Below are positions 7,788 through 14,934 of a stretch of DNA of 34,838 nucleotides, piece after piece; the stretch's first letter is position 1; each line of letters opens with the position of its first letter. The position numbers and the translations under genes are program-made. Under the pieces are notes generated by a model. It saw only the letters and a program-made list of their open reading frames with translations, had not been told where the DNA came from and ran no database searches. The stretch is from Deltaproteobacteria bacterium (GTDB lineage Bacteria; Myxococcota_A; UBA9160; UBA6930). The stretch covers positions 1 through 34,838 of the forward strand of contig JAJDAP010000093.1 in NCBI GenBank assembly GCA_029261795.1. Reading direction: 5' to 3'.

Positions 7788-9065
7788 ATGGCTGTCACAG
7801 CGGACCCGAACCCGGAAACCCCGAGTCGCCTCGACGCCCTGACGAGCACGCTCCGCGGCGTCGCGGCGCGCGCGGCCGAACAAGCCAAGGGCTCTGCCCT
7901 CGTCTTCGCCCACGCTCCGCAAGAGGCCCCGCCGTTCACGAGCGCGCCGCTGCGCGCGGCCGCCGGCTTCGACTCCCAGGAGGCAGCTCGTCTTGCAGCC
8001 GATGGGGTCGCCTCGATCGCGCGCGATTGCCATGAGACCGGTGAAGGCGTTGCGACTGAAATTGCCGACCTGGGCTGCGTCAACGCGTTCCCGATCTGCA
8101 GCGAAGGGCGGGTCTGGGGTGTGCTGGTCGTGGCTTCACCCAGCGCACCCAGCGAGCCTGTTCAGCAGATATTCAGCTCGCTGGCAGATTCGGCGGCCCT
8201 GCGAACGGACCACGCCTGGTTGGCCACGCGGAACTCGGAGCTCGAGGAAAAACTCGGCTCACCGCAGGCGACCAACGAGGAGCCGGGCGACGAGATCCTC
8301 AAGCTCTCCGAAGCCCTCTTTGCCCAGGACATCGAGCTCCTGCGCAGCAACGAGAAGCTGGACTCGGTCCAGAAGCTGAAGAGCGATTTCATCGAGAAGA
8401 TGTCCCGCGAACTGCGGACGCCGCTGAACGGAATCATCGAAGCGATCATCTCGGTCCTCGCCGGGGAAAACGAGAACCTGTCAGAAGCCGCGAAGGGCAA
8501 CCTGCGCTGCGCACTCGACGACGGCACCTCGTTCCTCCGAACCTTGCAGAACATCCTCGACCTCTGGCGGATCAAGCAAGGCGAACTCCCGGTCGAGATC
8601 CAGGAGGTCAACTTCCGCGAAGTCGTCGAGGAAGCGATCTTCAGCGTCCAGGACACGATCGGCAGCAAGCCGGTCAAGGTCGAGAAGGACTTCGACGAAC
8701 CGTTGCCCAAGATCCGTACGGATCTCGCGAAGATCAACCAGGTGTTGTTCCTGTTGCTCGACAACGCCTGCAAATTCACGACCTCGGGTAGCGTCCAGAT
8801 TCGCTCCTCCGTCAGCGAGGACGCGACACTGCGCTGCGAGATCGTCGACAGCGGCATTGGCATCTGCGCGGACGATCGCGAGTTCGTCTTCGAAGAGTTC
8901 TTCCAGGTCGACCCGACCACGTCCTCGACGTACCGCGGTGCGGGCCTCGGCTTGACGCTGGTGCGCGACCTGCTGACGCTGATGGATGGCGAGATCGAAA
9001 TGCAGAGTGAGATCGGACGTGGAACGCACGTCGTCTTCACGGTCCCGGTCCAGCCGATCCGCTAG
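7788..9065 (+). CDS. Histidine-kinase-like protein lacking the phospho-acceptor His
   Basis: A 425-residue soluble protein with a GAF-like region at about 20-145, a helical linker, a HisKA-type dimerisation helix at about 195-260 and an HATPase_c domain at about 310-420. The ATP-binding boxes look intact: N box with N326 (LLLDNACKFT), G1 DSGIGI (354-359) and G2 GAGLGL (384-389). The H box, however, reads KMSRELRTPLNGI, with Arg207 where SHELRTPL has the autophosphorylated His (codon CGC). It may therefore be a pseudokinase or partner protein rather than a conventional sensor. It starts 2 bp after the pilT stop, so it is probably co-expressed and related to pilus control. No response regulator is adjacent. 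Confidence 0.82.
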   Translation: MAVTADPNPETPSRLDALTSTLRGVAARAAEQAKGSALVFAHAPQEAPPFTSAPLRAAAGFDSQEAARLAADGVASIARDCHETGEGVATEIADLGCVNAFPICSEGRVWGVLVVASPSAPSEPVQQIFSSLADSAALRTDHAWLATRNSELEEKLGSPQATNEEPGDEILKLSEALFAQDIELLRSNEKLDSVQKLKSDFIEKMSRELRTPLNGIIEAIISVLAGENENLSEAAKGNLRCALDDGTSFLRTLQNILDLWRIKQGELPVEIQEVNFREVVEEAIFSVQDTIGSKPVKVEKDFDEPLPKIRTDLAKINQVLFLLLDNACKFTTSGSVQIRSSVSEDATLRCEIVDSGIGICADDREFVFEEFFQVDPTTSSTYRGAGLGLTLVRDLLTLMDGEIEMQSEIGRGTHVVFTVPVQPIR

Positions 9066-9130
9066 CGATGAGGCCAGCGATGCCCCCTCGCCTGGCCGCG
9101 CGAGGAATCGCGCAGCGCGTGCGTGCGTGC

Positions 9131-9346
9131 CTACTCTTCGGTGGTCTCTTCGACAATGCCGTAGTCGGGCTCGATGAAACCGGCCGCGATCTCGCGCAGC
9201 GAGGTCACCACTTCCTTGTTCCCATCGGTCTGCACCAGCGCGCGTGCGCCCTTCTTCAGCTGCTTGGTGCGGATGGCGGCCATCTGAACCAGGTGGAACC
9301 GGTTCGGGACGCGGTCCGTGCAGTCCTCGATCGTGATGCGGGCCAT
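9131..9346 (-). CDS. rpoZ: DNA-directed RNA polymerase omega subunit
   Basis: A 71-residue omega subunit of RNA polymerase, which aids beta-prime folding and assembly. It starts [17 protein letters not shown] and continues into [18 protein letters not shown], the family's core fold, with an acidic C-terminus (EETTEE). The ATG at 9344-9346 has a GGGAGA ribosome site; a 27-residue upstream extension is proline-rich and not part of the family. It stands alone, without gmk or spoT beside it. It converges with the kinase-like gene, with 65 bp between stops, and lies about 160 bp downstream of the H1-like gene, whose terminator separates them. Confidence 0.92.
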   Translation of the reverse strand: MARITIEDCTDRVPNRFHLVQMAAIRTKQLKKGARALVQTDGNKEVVTSLREIAAGFIEPDYGIVEETTEE

Positions 9347-9445
9347 GGAGGTCTCCCTATCTGGCGGAGGCGGGGGTGTGGGGAGCAGCCGTACGGCCAG
9401 GGTCCCCGGAGGGCGGAATCTAGGCAAAGCGCCGGAAGAAGGAAA

Positions 9446-9472
9446 CCCCGGCCGACACGAGGCCGGCCGGGG
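9446..9472 (-). terminator. Rho-independent terminator of the H1-like gene
   Basis: On the minus strand, CCCCGGCC (9465-9472) pairs with GGCCGGGG (9446-9453) around an 11-nt loop. It is followed by TTTCCTTCTT, a pyrimidine tract rich in T. It begins 33 bp after the stop of the H1-like gene and ends before the rpoZ start region, which explains why that gene and rpoZ need not share a transcript. Confidence 0.65.
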
Positions 9473-9505
9473 TCCAAAGACCTTCCCTAGAAGGGCTTGG
9501 CGGAA

Positions 9506-9868
9506 TTACTTCCGGCGAGCCTTCTTGCGCGCACCCTTGCGGGCCGCCTTCTTGCGGGTTGCCTTCTTGCGCGTCTTCTTGGCGGCCTTCTTACGGGTCG
9601 CCTTCTTCTTCGTGGCCTTCTTACGCGTTTTCTTGGCAGCCTTCTTACGGGTCGCCTTCTTCTTGGCCTTCTTGCGTGTGGCCTTCTTCTTCGTGGCCTT
9701 CTTACGCGTCTTCTTGGCAGCCTTCTTACGGGTTGCCTTCTTCTTGGTGGCCTTCTTACGAGTGGCCTTCTTCTTGGTGGCCTTCTTGCGCGTTGCCTTC
9801 TTGCGCGTGGCCTTCTTCCTGGTCGCCTTCTTGGCGGCCTTCTTTCGAGTCTTCTTACGAGCTGCCAT
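9506..9868 (-). CDS. Histone H1-like Lys/Ala/Arg/Thr repeat protein
   Basis: The 120-residue protein is made almost only of Lys, Ala, Arg and Thr in short repeats (units such as KKATRKKAT and KKAAKKTRKK), with no hydrophobic core. It resembles the C-terminal tail of eukaryotic histone H1 and the Lys/Ala-rich nucleoid proteins of several bacterial groups, so it should bind DNA or RNA non-specifically. The matching DNA is a run of imperfect CTTCTT-rich repeats, prone to length change. The ATG at 9866-9868 is preferred, with AGGGGGG about 12 bases upstream; a GTG four codons earlier lies directly against that tract. It has its own terminator at 9446-9472. No globular domain is present. Confidence 0.82.
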   Translation of the reverse strand: MAARKKTRKKAAKKATRKKATRKKATRKKATKKKATRKKATKKKATRKKAAKKTRKKATKKKATRKKAKKKATRKKAAKKTRKKATKKKATRKKAAKKTRKKATRKKAARKGARKKARRK

Positions 9869-10214
9869 GGAATGGGTCACCCCCCTGTTGATGGCTCACG
9901 GCTCCTATCGGAGTCGGGAACCCGCGACTTTAGACATGGAAAATCCACTTCCCGTCGCATTGTCACGGCACTACGGCCGTAGTTGCGTGCGAGGCTAACA
10001 GCGCCTTTTTCGCACCGTCAAGTAATAAACGCAAAAAAAACGGGACGATGGGATACCAAGCTGCGTGCGGATCACACGATTCTCGAGCAACGAACACGTT
10101 CGACCGAGAGAGAAACCACCGCTCGTGGCAAGGGTCCGCGCGCGGCCGACTTGACGGTGGAAGCTCGACTGAGTATTCATGCGCCCCGCCTCGAACCCGG
10201 AGGATGCAGCCCCA
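9869..10214. promoter_or_regulatory. Divergent control region between H1-like gene and bS22-like gene
   Basis: This 346-bp gap separates two divergent genes and is less GC-rich than its surroundings. For the minus strand, a possible -35 TTGACG (10016-10021) is followed by a weak -10 TGTTAG (9995-10000) at 15-bp spacing. This would leave an mRNA leader of about 120 nt before the H1-like ATG. A perfect 14-bp palindrome, ACTACGGCCGTAGT, lies at 9970-9983, just downstream of that promoter, and could be an operator or a leader hairpin. An A8 run lies at about 10033. No ORF in the gap looks real. Confidence 0.4.
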
Positions 10215-10304
10215 GTGGGAAGCGTCATCAAGAAGCGCCGCAAGAAGATGCGCAAGCACAAGAAGAAGAAGCTGCTGAAGCGCTCGCGGCACAAGAAGAA
10301 GTAA
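10215..10304 (+). CDS. bS22/mS38-like mini ribosomal protein (AURKAIP1/COX24 domain)
   Basis: The 29-residue protein begins MGSVIKKRRKKMRKHK and ends in KRSRHKKK. This matches the short bacterial AURKAIP1/COX24-domain proteins, related to mitochondrial mS38 and to mycobacterial bS22, which sits in the small ribosomal subunit near the decoding region. The GTG start at 10215 places the conserved GSVIKKRRKKM at the N-terminus and has a GGAGG ribosome site at 10199-10203. An in-frame ATG at 10179 would add 12 residues (MRPASNPEDAAP) and is less well supported. It is divergent from the H1-like gene and convergent with the TPR gene. Ribosomal location is inferred from the family. Confidence 0.8.
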   Translation: MGSVIKKRRKKMRKHKKKKLLKRSRHKKK

Positions 10305-10323
10305 CGCGGCTGAACGCCTGCGT

Positions 10324-10346
10324 GGCGAAGCGCATCGCGCTTCGCC
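10324..10346. terminator. Hairpin between convergent bS22-like and TPR genes
   Basis: A perfect 10-bp stem (GGCGAAGCGC at 10324-10333, GCGCTTCGCC at 10337-10346) with a 3-nt loop lies 20 bp beyond the bS22-like stop. A second 7-bp palindrome, CTAGCGG-A-CCGCTAG, at 10387-10401 includes the TPR gene's TAG. Neither has a T-run, so bidirectional termination is plausible but not proven. Confidence 0.5.
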
Positions 10347-10397
10347 CGGCTCCCGAAACGAGCCCTCTTCCGACGACAGCCTGCTGCTAGCGGACCG

Positions 10398-10892
10398 CTA
10401 GGCGGAGGCTTGTGCCTGTGGCGCGGCGTGTGGGGCTTCTCCGTTCTCGCCCCAGATCCCGCGTACACGCCCGAGCAATCGGTTCACCGGGTGGCGTCGT
10501 GGCAGGAACGAGAGAACCGGTGATTGTCGCATGCCGAGGTTCTCGAGGTCGTCGATCATCGCCAGGTTCGCCGGGTCGATCATCAGGCCGCGGCGCAGGT
10601 AGCGAATCGCTTCGGCCTTGAAACCGAAGGCGAGATGAACCCGCGAGAGGTTGTGGTAGAGCTCGGGATTGAAGAATTCTTCCTTGGCGGCCGAGCGACA
10701 CAGTTCGAGCGCGCGATCGAAGCGACGCTCCACCAGGGCAAGTCCGAGACCGAAGTAGGACCGGTAGCGCGGATTCGCGGGATCCAGGTTGTGTGCCGTG
10801 CGGAAGTTCTCCATGGCCTGATCGATCTTGTCGTGAACCAACAGCTCACGACCCCGCCGATAGTGCTCTTCCGCTGTAACCGAAACCTGCAT
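10398..10892 (-). CDS. TPR-repeat protein
   Basis: A 164-residue soluble protein with about three tetratricopeptide repeats at residues 5-110. Motif pieces include AEEHYRRGRELLVHDKIDQA, AMENFRTAHNLDPANPRY and EAIRYLRRGLMIDPAN, with the typical G8/A20/P32 spacing. The C-terminal 50 residues are basic and then Ala/Pro/Gln-rich and probably disordered. TPR domains mediate protein-protein contacts; the partner is unknown. The ATG at 10890-10892 has a GAGGGAGAA ribosome site. The 214 bp upstream (10893-11106) hold only small hairpins, e.g. CCGTT-CGG...CCG-GC-AACGG at 10960-10980. Confidence 0.8.
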   Translation of the reverse strand: MQVSVTAEEHYRRGRELLVHDKIDQAMENFRTAHNLDPANPRYRSYFGLGLALVERRFDRALELCRSAAKEEFFNPELYHNLSRVHLAFGFKAEAIRYLRRGLMIDPANLAMIDDLENLGMRQSPVLSFLPRRHPVNRLLGRVRGIWGENGEAPHAAPQAQASA

Positions 10893-11106
10893 GCGTTCTC
10901 CCTCGCCTGATCGTGGTGATCGGGCTCACTGCACGTGCATAAGGCAAGGTTCGTGCCAGCCGTTCGGACGCCGGCAACGGGTCCTTTCAAGTGCGTGGTG
11001 CTGCCAGCTAAACAGGGTCCAGCCCAGGCGCGTAGGGAAGTGCCCACAAGTACTAAACGGTCACCCGGGATGACGAAGTGGGAACCCGTCCTGCAGGGAA
11101 TGCGCG

Positions 11107-12924
11107 TTAGCGGTCGAGCAGTTCCTCGCGTTCCGCGGCGGCGAAAGTCTCCCGGAGCTTCGCGAAGTCACCCGCGCTGAACTCGCGATAGGCGTTGTCA
11201 CCTCGTTCGCGCCAGAGAATCCGCTCGTCGGATAGCCGGCCCCGGTGGAAATGGTCCTTCTTCAACTCGCGGACCAGGACCTTCTGGGTCTGCGTGTAAC
11301 TGAAGTCTTCGACCACGCGCAGGAAGTCCGGGAACCATTTGCGATCCATCGCACCGTGCTGGACCTGCGCTTCACACCAGTCGAAGAACGCAGCCGGATC
11401 GAGACTGGCGCCTGCGCGCAAGCGGAGCGCCGCCATCACCCACTCGTCCGAGACCGGGCAAGGAACGCCGTAGGCGGCCGCCAGTTCGATGTCAGGGTGT
11501 TCCTGAAGCAGGCGCGCCACCTGGGCAGCCGAGAAGTTCTCGCCGTCCTTGCGGATCCAGTCGTCGGTCCGCCCATCGAAGAACAGGAAGCGCCTCTCCT
11601 GGTCGAGCAGGATGTGGCCCAGGTCTCCGGAGTGATAAACCCCTTCGCGATACTTGCTCTCGTTGGCTTCAGCGTTGTCGAAGTAGCCCTGGAACAATGC
11701 GGTGTCCTCGGCGACGCGGCAGATCTCTCCCACGGCTTCGGCGTAGTTGGTGATCTTGCCGTCGCCATCGAGAATTGCCGGCGGGCATTCCCGGGCCTGC
11801 TCATCGAGGATCTTCACGGCCGGATCGGTGACCTCGCCGACGCTTCCGCGCGGATCGCCGAGCCGGCGGAAGGTGCTGATCGCAGCCTCGGTGGAGCCAT
11901 ACAGCTCGAACATGTCGTCGAGCCCCAGGTACCGGACGAAGCGGTCGATGTCCGGCGGCGACGCGCCGTTCCCGACCGCATAGCGGAAGCGGTTGTCGGG
12001 ATGATCGGCAACCGCGGCGCGGATGGCCTCCTCGCTACCGTACGACCGATCGAGTGCACTCAGGATGTAATGCACCGGCTCGCCGACGTAGTTCCAGTAC
12101 GTCACGCCATGGGCGAGTACGTCCGTTGCGAAATTCGAAGCACTGAAACGCTCGCGCATCGCCAGCCGGCCGCCACACCAGAATGCGGGTTGGAAACCCA
12201 GGAACATCGCGTTCGAATGGAATAGCGGCATGCACGCGTAGCCCGTCGCATCGGGCCCGAGTTCGAGCTGGTCGGCCATCCGAATGCCGATCGCGAGCAG
12301 CTTGAAGTGGTTGTTGTTGATCCCCTTTGGCAGGCCGGTCGTGCCCGAGGTGTAGATCACCATCAGGTTCGAGTCGGGCGCCACATCCGCGTCCGGCGGA
12401 TCGCGGTGGACCTCGAGGCTGCCCTCATCCGCCTCGATCTGGACGCGCCAGTCGTTTCCGTCCACGGGATCGCCGGTGGTCGGCAACACGAGAATGTTCT
12501 CGGCTGCGAGATGTTGGAGCTTCGACGCGACCTTGACGACTTCACCCGCGAAGCGTTGGTCCACCACGAGGACGCGCGCCCGCGATTGATTCAAGACGCC
12601 GACCAGGACCTCACCGCGCAGCCCGGTGTTGATGCCGAACAACGTGAGGCCCGCGTAGGCACAGCCGCCGTACAAGGCCAGCAGCTCGAAATGATTCTCG
12701 AGCATCATCGCAACGTGCCCGGGCCGCGAATCGTCGCAGCGCCCGAGGCGGCGCCGCAGGAAGTACGCGGTACGAACGCACTCGTCCCGGTAGCGCTTCC
12801 AGCTCCAGCTGCGCCCGTCGGCGGCGAGGAATTCGCGATCGGTCAGTTGAGGATGCGCAGCGCGCACTTCGAGCTGGGCACCGAGCGTGTAGGGAACTTC
12901 GGGAAAGGTGAGCGCGGCCGACAT
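11107..12924 (-). CDS. Acyl-CoA synthetase (AMP-binding, long/very-long-chain type)
   Basis: A 605-residue ANL-superfamily ligase that activates a carboxylic acid to its acyl-adenylate and then the CoA thioester. Visible motifs are the P-loop YTSGTTGLPKG (191-201), the substrate-side VGNGASPPDI, the adenine motif YGSTEAA, and the hinge region HSGDLGHILLD with FFDGRTDDWIRKDGENFSA. A C-terminal Lys lies in TQTQKVLVREL. The layout resembles the FadD17/SLC27 branch, which handles long or very-long-chain or steroid-side-chain acids. The ATG at 12922-12924 has a GGAGGAA ribosome site. It follows khpA on the same strand with a 61-bp gap. The exact substrate cannot be told from sequence. Confidence 0.87.
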   Translation of the reverse strand: MSAALTFPEVPYTLGAQLEVRAAHPQLTDREFLAADGRSWSWKRYRDECVRTAYFLRRRLGRCDDSRPGHVAMMLENHFELLALYGGCAYAGLTLFGINTGLRGEVLVGVLNQSRARVLVVDQRFAGEVVKVASKLQHLAAENILVLPTTGDPVDGNDWRVQIEADEGSLEVHRDPPDADVAPDSNLMVIYTSGTTGLPKGINNNHFKLLAIGIRMADQLELGPDATGYACMPLFHSNAMFLGFQPAFWCGGRLAMRERFSASNFATDVLAHGVTYWNYVGEPVHYILSALDRSYGSEEAIRAAVADHPDNRFRYAVGNGASPPDIDRFVRYLGLDDMFELYGSTEAAISTFRRLGDPRGSVGEVTDPAVKILDEQARECPPAILDGDGKITNYAEAVGEICRVAEDTALFQGYFDNAEANESKYREGVYHSGDLGHILLDQERRFLFFDGRTDDWIRKDGENFSAAQVARLLQEHPDIELAAAYGVPCPVSDEWVMAALRLRAGASLDPAAFFDWCEAQVQHGAMDRKWFPDFLRVVEDFSYTQTQKVLVRELKKDHFHRGRLSDERILWRERGDNAYREFSAGDFAKLRETFAAAEREELLDR

Positions 12925-12985
12925 GGTTCCTCCGGTGGGATCGGAGGCGAATGCTAACGCGGCTGGCGGCGCGCCGAAGCGTCGA

Positions 12986-13219
12986 TCAATACTCGATGAT
13001 CTCGAGGATGTAGCGCTTCTTTTCCTTGCCGCTGGCTGCGGCCATCAAGGTCCGGATCGCCGAGGCGTGTGCCCCGCCCTTCCCGATCACCTTGCCAAGA
13101 TCGTCCTTCGCGACACGTAGCTCGAGCACGTGCGCGTGGTCGCCGATCACTTCCTTGATCTGCACTTCGTCGGGTTTATCGACGAGCGCCTTCACGATCT
13201 CCTCGATGAGCAGCTTCAT
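12986..13219 (-). CDS. khpA: KH-domain RNA-binding protein KhpA
   Basis: A 77-residue single KH-domain protein with the GXXG loop as VIGKGGAHASAIRTL and a C-terminal KKRYILEIIEY. KhpA binds RNA, often with KhpB, and in Gram-positives affects cell elongation and sRNA regulation. The start is MKLLIEEIVKALV at 13217-13219 with GGAG 8 bases upstream; the open frame continues upstream but is proline-rich and not KH-like. It is not next to rpsP/rimM/trmD, its common neighbourhood. Confidence 0.9.
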   Translation of the reverse strand: MKLLIEEIVKALVDKPDEVQIKEVIGDHAHVLELRVAKDDLGKVIGKGGAHASAIRTLMAAASGKEKKRYILEIIEY

Positions 13220-13385
13220 TCGGCGACTCCAATGCCCCGGTGACCCAGGGCCCGTACAGCGCGGCAGGCAGCCAACTCCAATAAGTCTACGCCGTTTGCG
13301 ATCGGAAATGAACGAAATCGTCGGGGAGACGCCGCTAGCCGGCATTCCTACGGTAGGAAGGGCGTTTGGCGGCGAAGTTGCAATC

Positions 13386-13402
13386 GGTGTGGGAGCCACA
13401 CC
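13386..13402 (-). terminator. Hairpin after the HprK-like/S26-like pair
   Basis: A perfect 7-bp stem (GGTGTGG at 13386-13392, CCACACC at 13396-13402) with a 3-nt loop lies 14 bp beyond the stop of the S24/S26-like gene. No T-run follows. A second small palindrome, TTCCTA-CGG-TAGGAA, is at 13345-13359. Termination here is an inference. Confidence 0.35.
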
Positions 13403-13416
13403 CCATGGCGGTTGGC

Positions 13417-13824
13417 TCAATCCGTGTCGGAATCAGCGGGCTGTCGAAGCCAGGCTCGAAGCCGTTCGGAGCGCGTCGCGGAAGCATCGAGCCGCAACCA
13501 GCGCGCGGGTTCGTTCGCCTCGCGAAGCCGCTCCGTCGCGATGGCCACGATCTGTTCTTGATGGATACAACCGATCCCGGCCGCGTCGTTCTCTCCGCGG
13601 ACCCACCAGGTCGGTCCGCGTCGGCGCACCAGGCGGTGCAGGACCAGGCGTTGACCGATCTCGACCAGGGCCACGTCACCCACGGTCGGTGCGCGCGGTT
13701 CGAGGCGGACCCGATCACCCGGCTCGAGCAGCGGACGCATGGCCCGCCCGCGGGTGCGGATCTCCACCGCCCCCCGCGAGAGCGAGTTGCGAAGCCGTTG
13801 GCGGCTCGTTTCTTCGTGTCTCAC
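13417..13824 (-). CDS. S24/S26 (signal-peptidase-fold) protein with nucleophile replaced
   Basis: A 135-residue protein with the LexA/signal-peptidase-like core GRAMRPLLEPGDRVRLEP (26-43), then PTVGDVALVEI and LVLHRLVRRRG (61-70), ending the fold at VRGEND (75-80). In active S24/S26 enzymes the first motif reads GxSMxP, with Ser as nucleophile; here that position is Ala28 (codon GCC), so classical peptidase activity is unlikely. His63 and Arg64 of the HR motif remain. The GTG start overlaps the TGA of the HprK-like gene (GTGA), so the two are translationally coupled. Such pairs are seen with PqqD-type proteins in peptide-maturation loci, but none is visible here. Confidence 0.65.
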   Translation of the reverse strand: MRHEETSRQRLRNSLSRGAVEIRTRGRAMRPLLEPGDRVRLEPRAPTVGDVALVEIGQRLVLHRLVRRRGPTWWVRGENDAAGIGCIHQEQIVAIATERLREANEPARWLRLDASATRSERLRAWLRQPADSDTD

Positions 13825-14708
13825 GGAGTCGCCAGCGCCGGTACGCGCGGGGCCGGCGCGCGGCGACTGGTCGATTCGCCCCCGACGAAGCGCGCCAATC
13901 GTGCGTCGGGCGGAAAGCCCAGTCGGATCGTCGGGATTGCGCCGGAACAGCGTTCGAATGCCGTCTCGATGCGTTCGCAGGCCTCATTGTCTCCGACCGG
14001 CCTTCGCACCAGGCAGCCGAGTGCGTCGCGCGCGGCGATTCCGACCAGGGGTTCGGCCAGCACGATCGGTGCGCGGCGAATCCGGTGGCACGCCTTCAGC
14101 GCTCCGGCCCCTCGATTGCGAAAGGCACCGTCCTCGGGCCACGGCCACGCGGTGGCGACGAAGCCCTGGCGGCGAGATTCGTAGAGTGCGACGGCGTCAT
14201 CCGAGAGGATTCGGGTCCCTGCGTTGCGTTGCAACAGCTCGGCAATCGTGGTGCGTCCGCTGCCGGGGCCACCGGCAAAGACGAGGGCGCGACCCTCACG
14301 AACGATTCCGCAGGCGGAGAGCACGAAACCACGTCGCATGCCCAGCCGATCTAGGACCAGCCATTCGAGTAGACCGCGATCGAACGGTGCACCCCCCGAC
14401 CCGGCATCCAGCACCACATCGACTTCGCCCGTGCGCTCATCGAAACACGCGCTGCGAACCACGTTGCCGCCGAGATCCCGCGTCACCAGGTGATAGCGAC
14501 CCATCAGGAAGGAGACCTCGAGCCGGTCCACGCCATCGACGAAGCACGCGCTGGGGCCCGGTGCGGCGAGCGGACGACCGCCCCGAACGTTCAGGCGCAA
14601 GTCGCCAACGCGAGCGGTGCTCGACCAGCGACGGAGCCACTGCGGCAGCGACACTTCGTTCGCGACCACGCGTACGCCTGCGATGCTGACGGATTGGATC
14701 TCGGACAC
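13821..14708 (-). CDS. HPr kinase-like (HprK C-terminal fold) protein with altered P-loop
   Basis: A 295-residue protein. The N-terminal 100 residues have no recognised family. The rest resembles HprK-related kinases of peptide-modification loci: REGRALVFAGGPGSGRTT (138-154) followed by a second acidic motif ILSDDAVALY (167-176). The Walker A lysine is Arg152 (codon CGC), and the His usual in the LHAA-like segment before the P-loop appears as Ser131. ATP hydrolysis by the standard mechanism is therefore doubtful. The GTG start at 14706-14708 has an AAGGAG ribosome site 7 bases upstream. Its stop overlaps the S24/S26-like start. It may act on a peptide or protein partner not encoded in the window. 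Confidence 0.65.
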   Translation of the reverse strand: MSEIQSVSIAGVRVVANEVSLPQWLRRWSSTARVGDLRLNVRGGRPLAAPGPSACFVDGVDRLEVSFLMGRYHLVTRDLGGNVVRSACFDERTGEVDVVLDAGSGGAPFDRGLLEWLVLDRLGMRRGFVLSACGIVREGRALVFAGGPGSGRTTIAELLQRNAGTRILSDDAVALYESRRQGFVATAWPWPEDGAFRNRGAGALKACHRIRRAPIVLAEPLVGIAARDALGCLVRRPVGDNEACERIETAFERCSGAIPTIRLGFPPDARLARFVGGESTSRRAPAPRVPALATP

Positions 14709-14835
14709 GGCCCCGCTCCTTCTCTCCTTACGGAGATCAGACCTGCTCTTCGGACGCCGCCGCTGACTACTTGAGTGATGGTTTCCCCATTGTTTTCAGA
14801 TGGTTGGAAACCCGCCTGCGTCCCCGAGGAGCCGC

Positions 14836-14870
14836 AACCGGGCGGCAACACTGCGCGTTGCCGCCCGGTT
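14836..14870. promoter_or_regulatory. Strong 14-bp hairpin upstream of mgtE
   Basis: AACCGGGCGGCAAC (14836-14849) and GTTGCCGCCCGGTT (14857-14870) form a perfect 14-bp stem with a 7-nt loop in the 294-bp gap between the divergent hprK-like and mgtE genes. No T-run follows on either strand. It could be a leader structure for mgtE, a terminator-like barrier, or a dispersed repeat. Confidence 0.5.
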
Positions 14871-14914
14871 AGCCGCGTGTTAGAACCCGTCCGGCCGATG
14901 GAACACTCGACCGC

Positions 14915-14934
14915 TGCCACCGGAGCCGGTGGCA
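14915..14934. promoter_or_regulatory. Second palindrome upstream of mgtE
   Basis: TGCCACCGG (14915-14923) and CCGGTGGCA (14926-14934) form a 9-bp perfect inverted repeat with a 2-nt centre, 68 bp before the mgtE start. With the hairpin at 14836-14870 it makes a two-element arrangement. The short centre suits a dimeric repressor site on DNA as well as an RNA hairpin. Confidence 0.45.

Noticed and set aside
9318..9998. Leu/Phe/Arg repeat frames on the plus strand opposite the H1-like gene.
   Set aside because: They are antisense translations of the Lys/Ala repeat; the minus strand has the ribosome site and terminator.
10893..11106. Possible structured RNA (SRP RNA, 6S or tmRNA) in the 214-bp gap before the TPR gene.
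   Set aside because: Only short hairpins are present; I do not see the SRP GGAAGCAGCC-type loop or other hallmark sequences. A covariance-model scan would settle it.
13335..13406. A 23-residue minus-strand frame (begins MGCGSHTDCN) just after the S24/S26-like gene, tempting as a peptide precursor for the HprK-like pair.
   Set aside because: No ribosome site, it overlaps the hairpin at 13386-13402, and it has no leader-like region. A search for conservation would be needed before calling it.
13220..13420. Upstream extension of the khpA frame by 67 residues.
   Set aside because: The added sequence is Pro/Arg-rich, starts at a TTG and is not part of the KH domain; the internal ATG has GGAG at good spacing.
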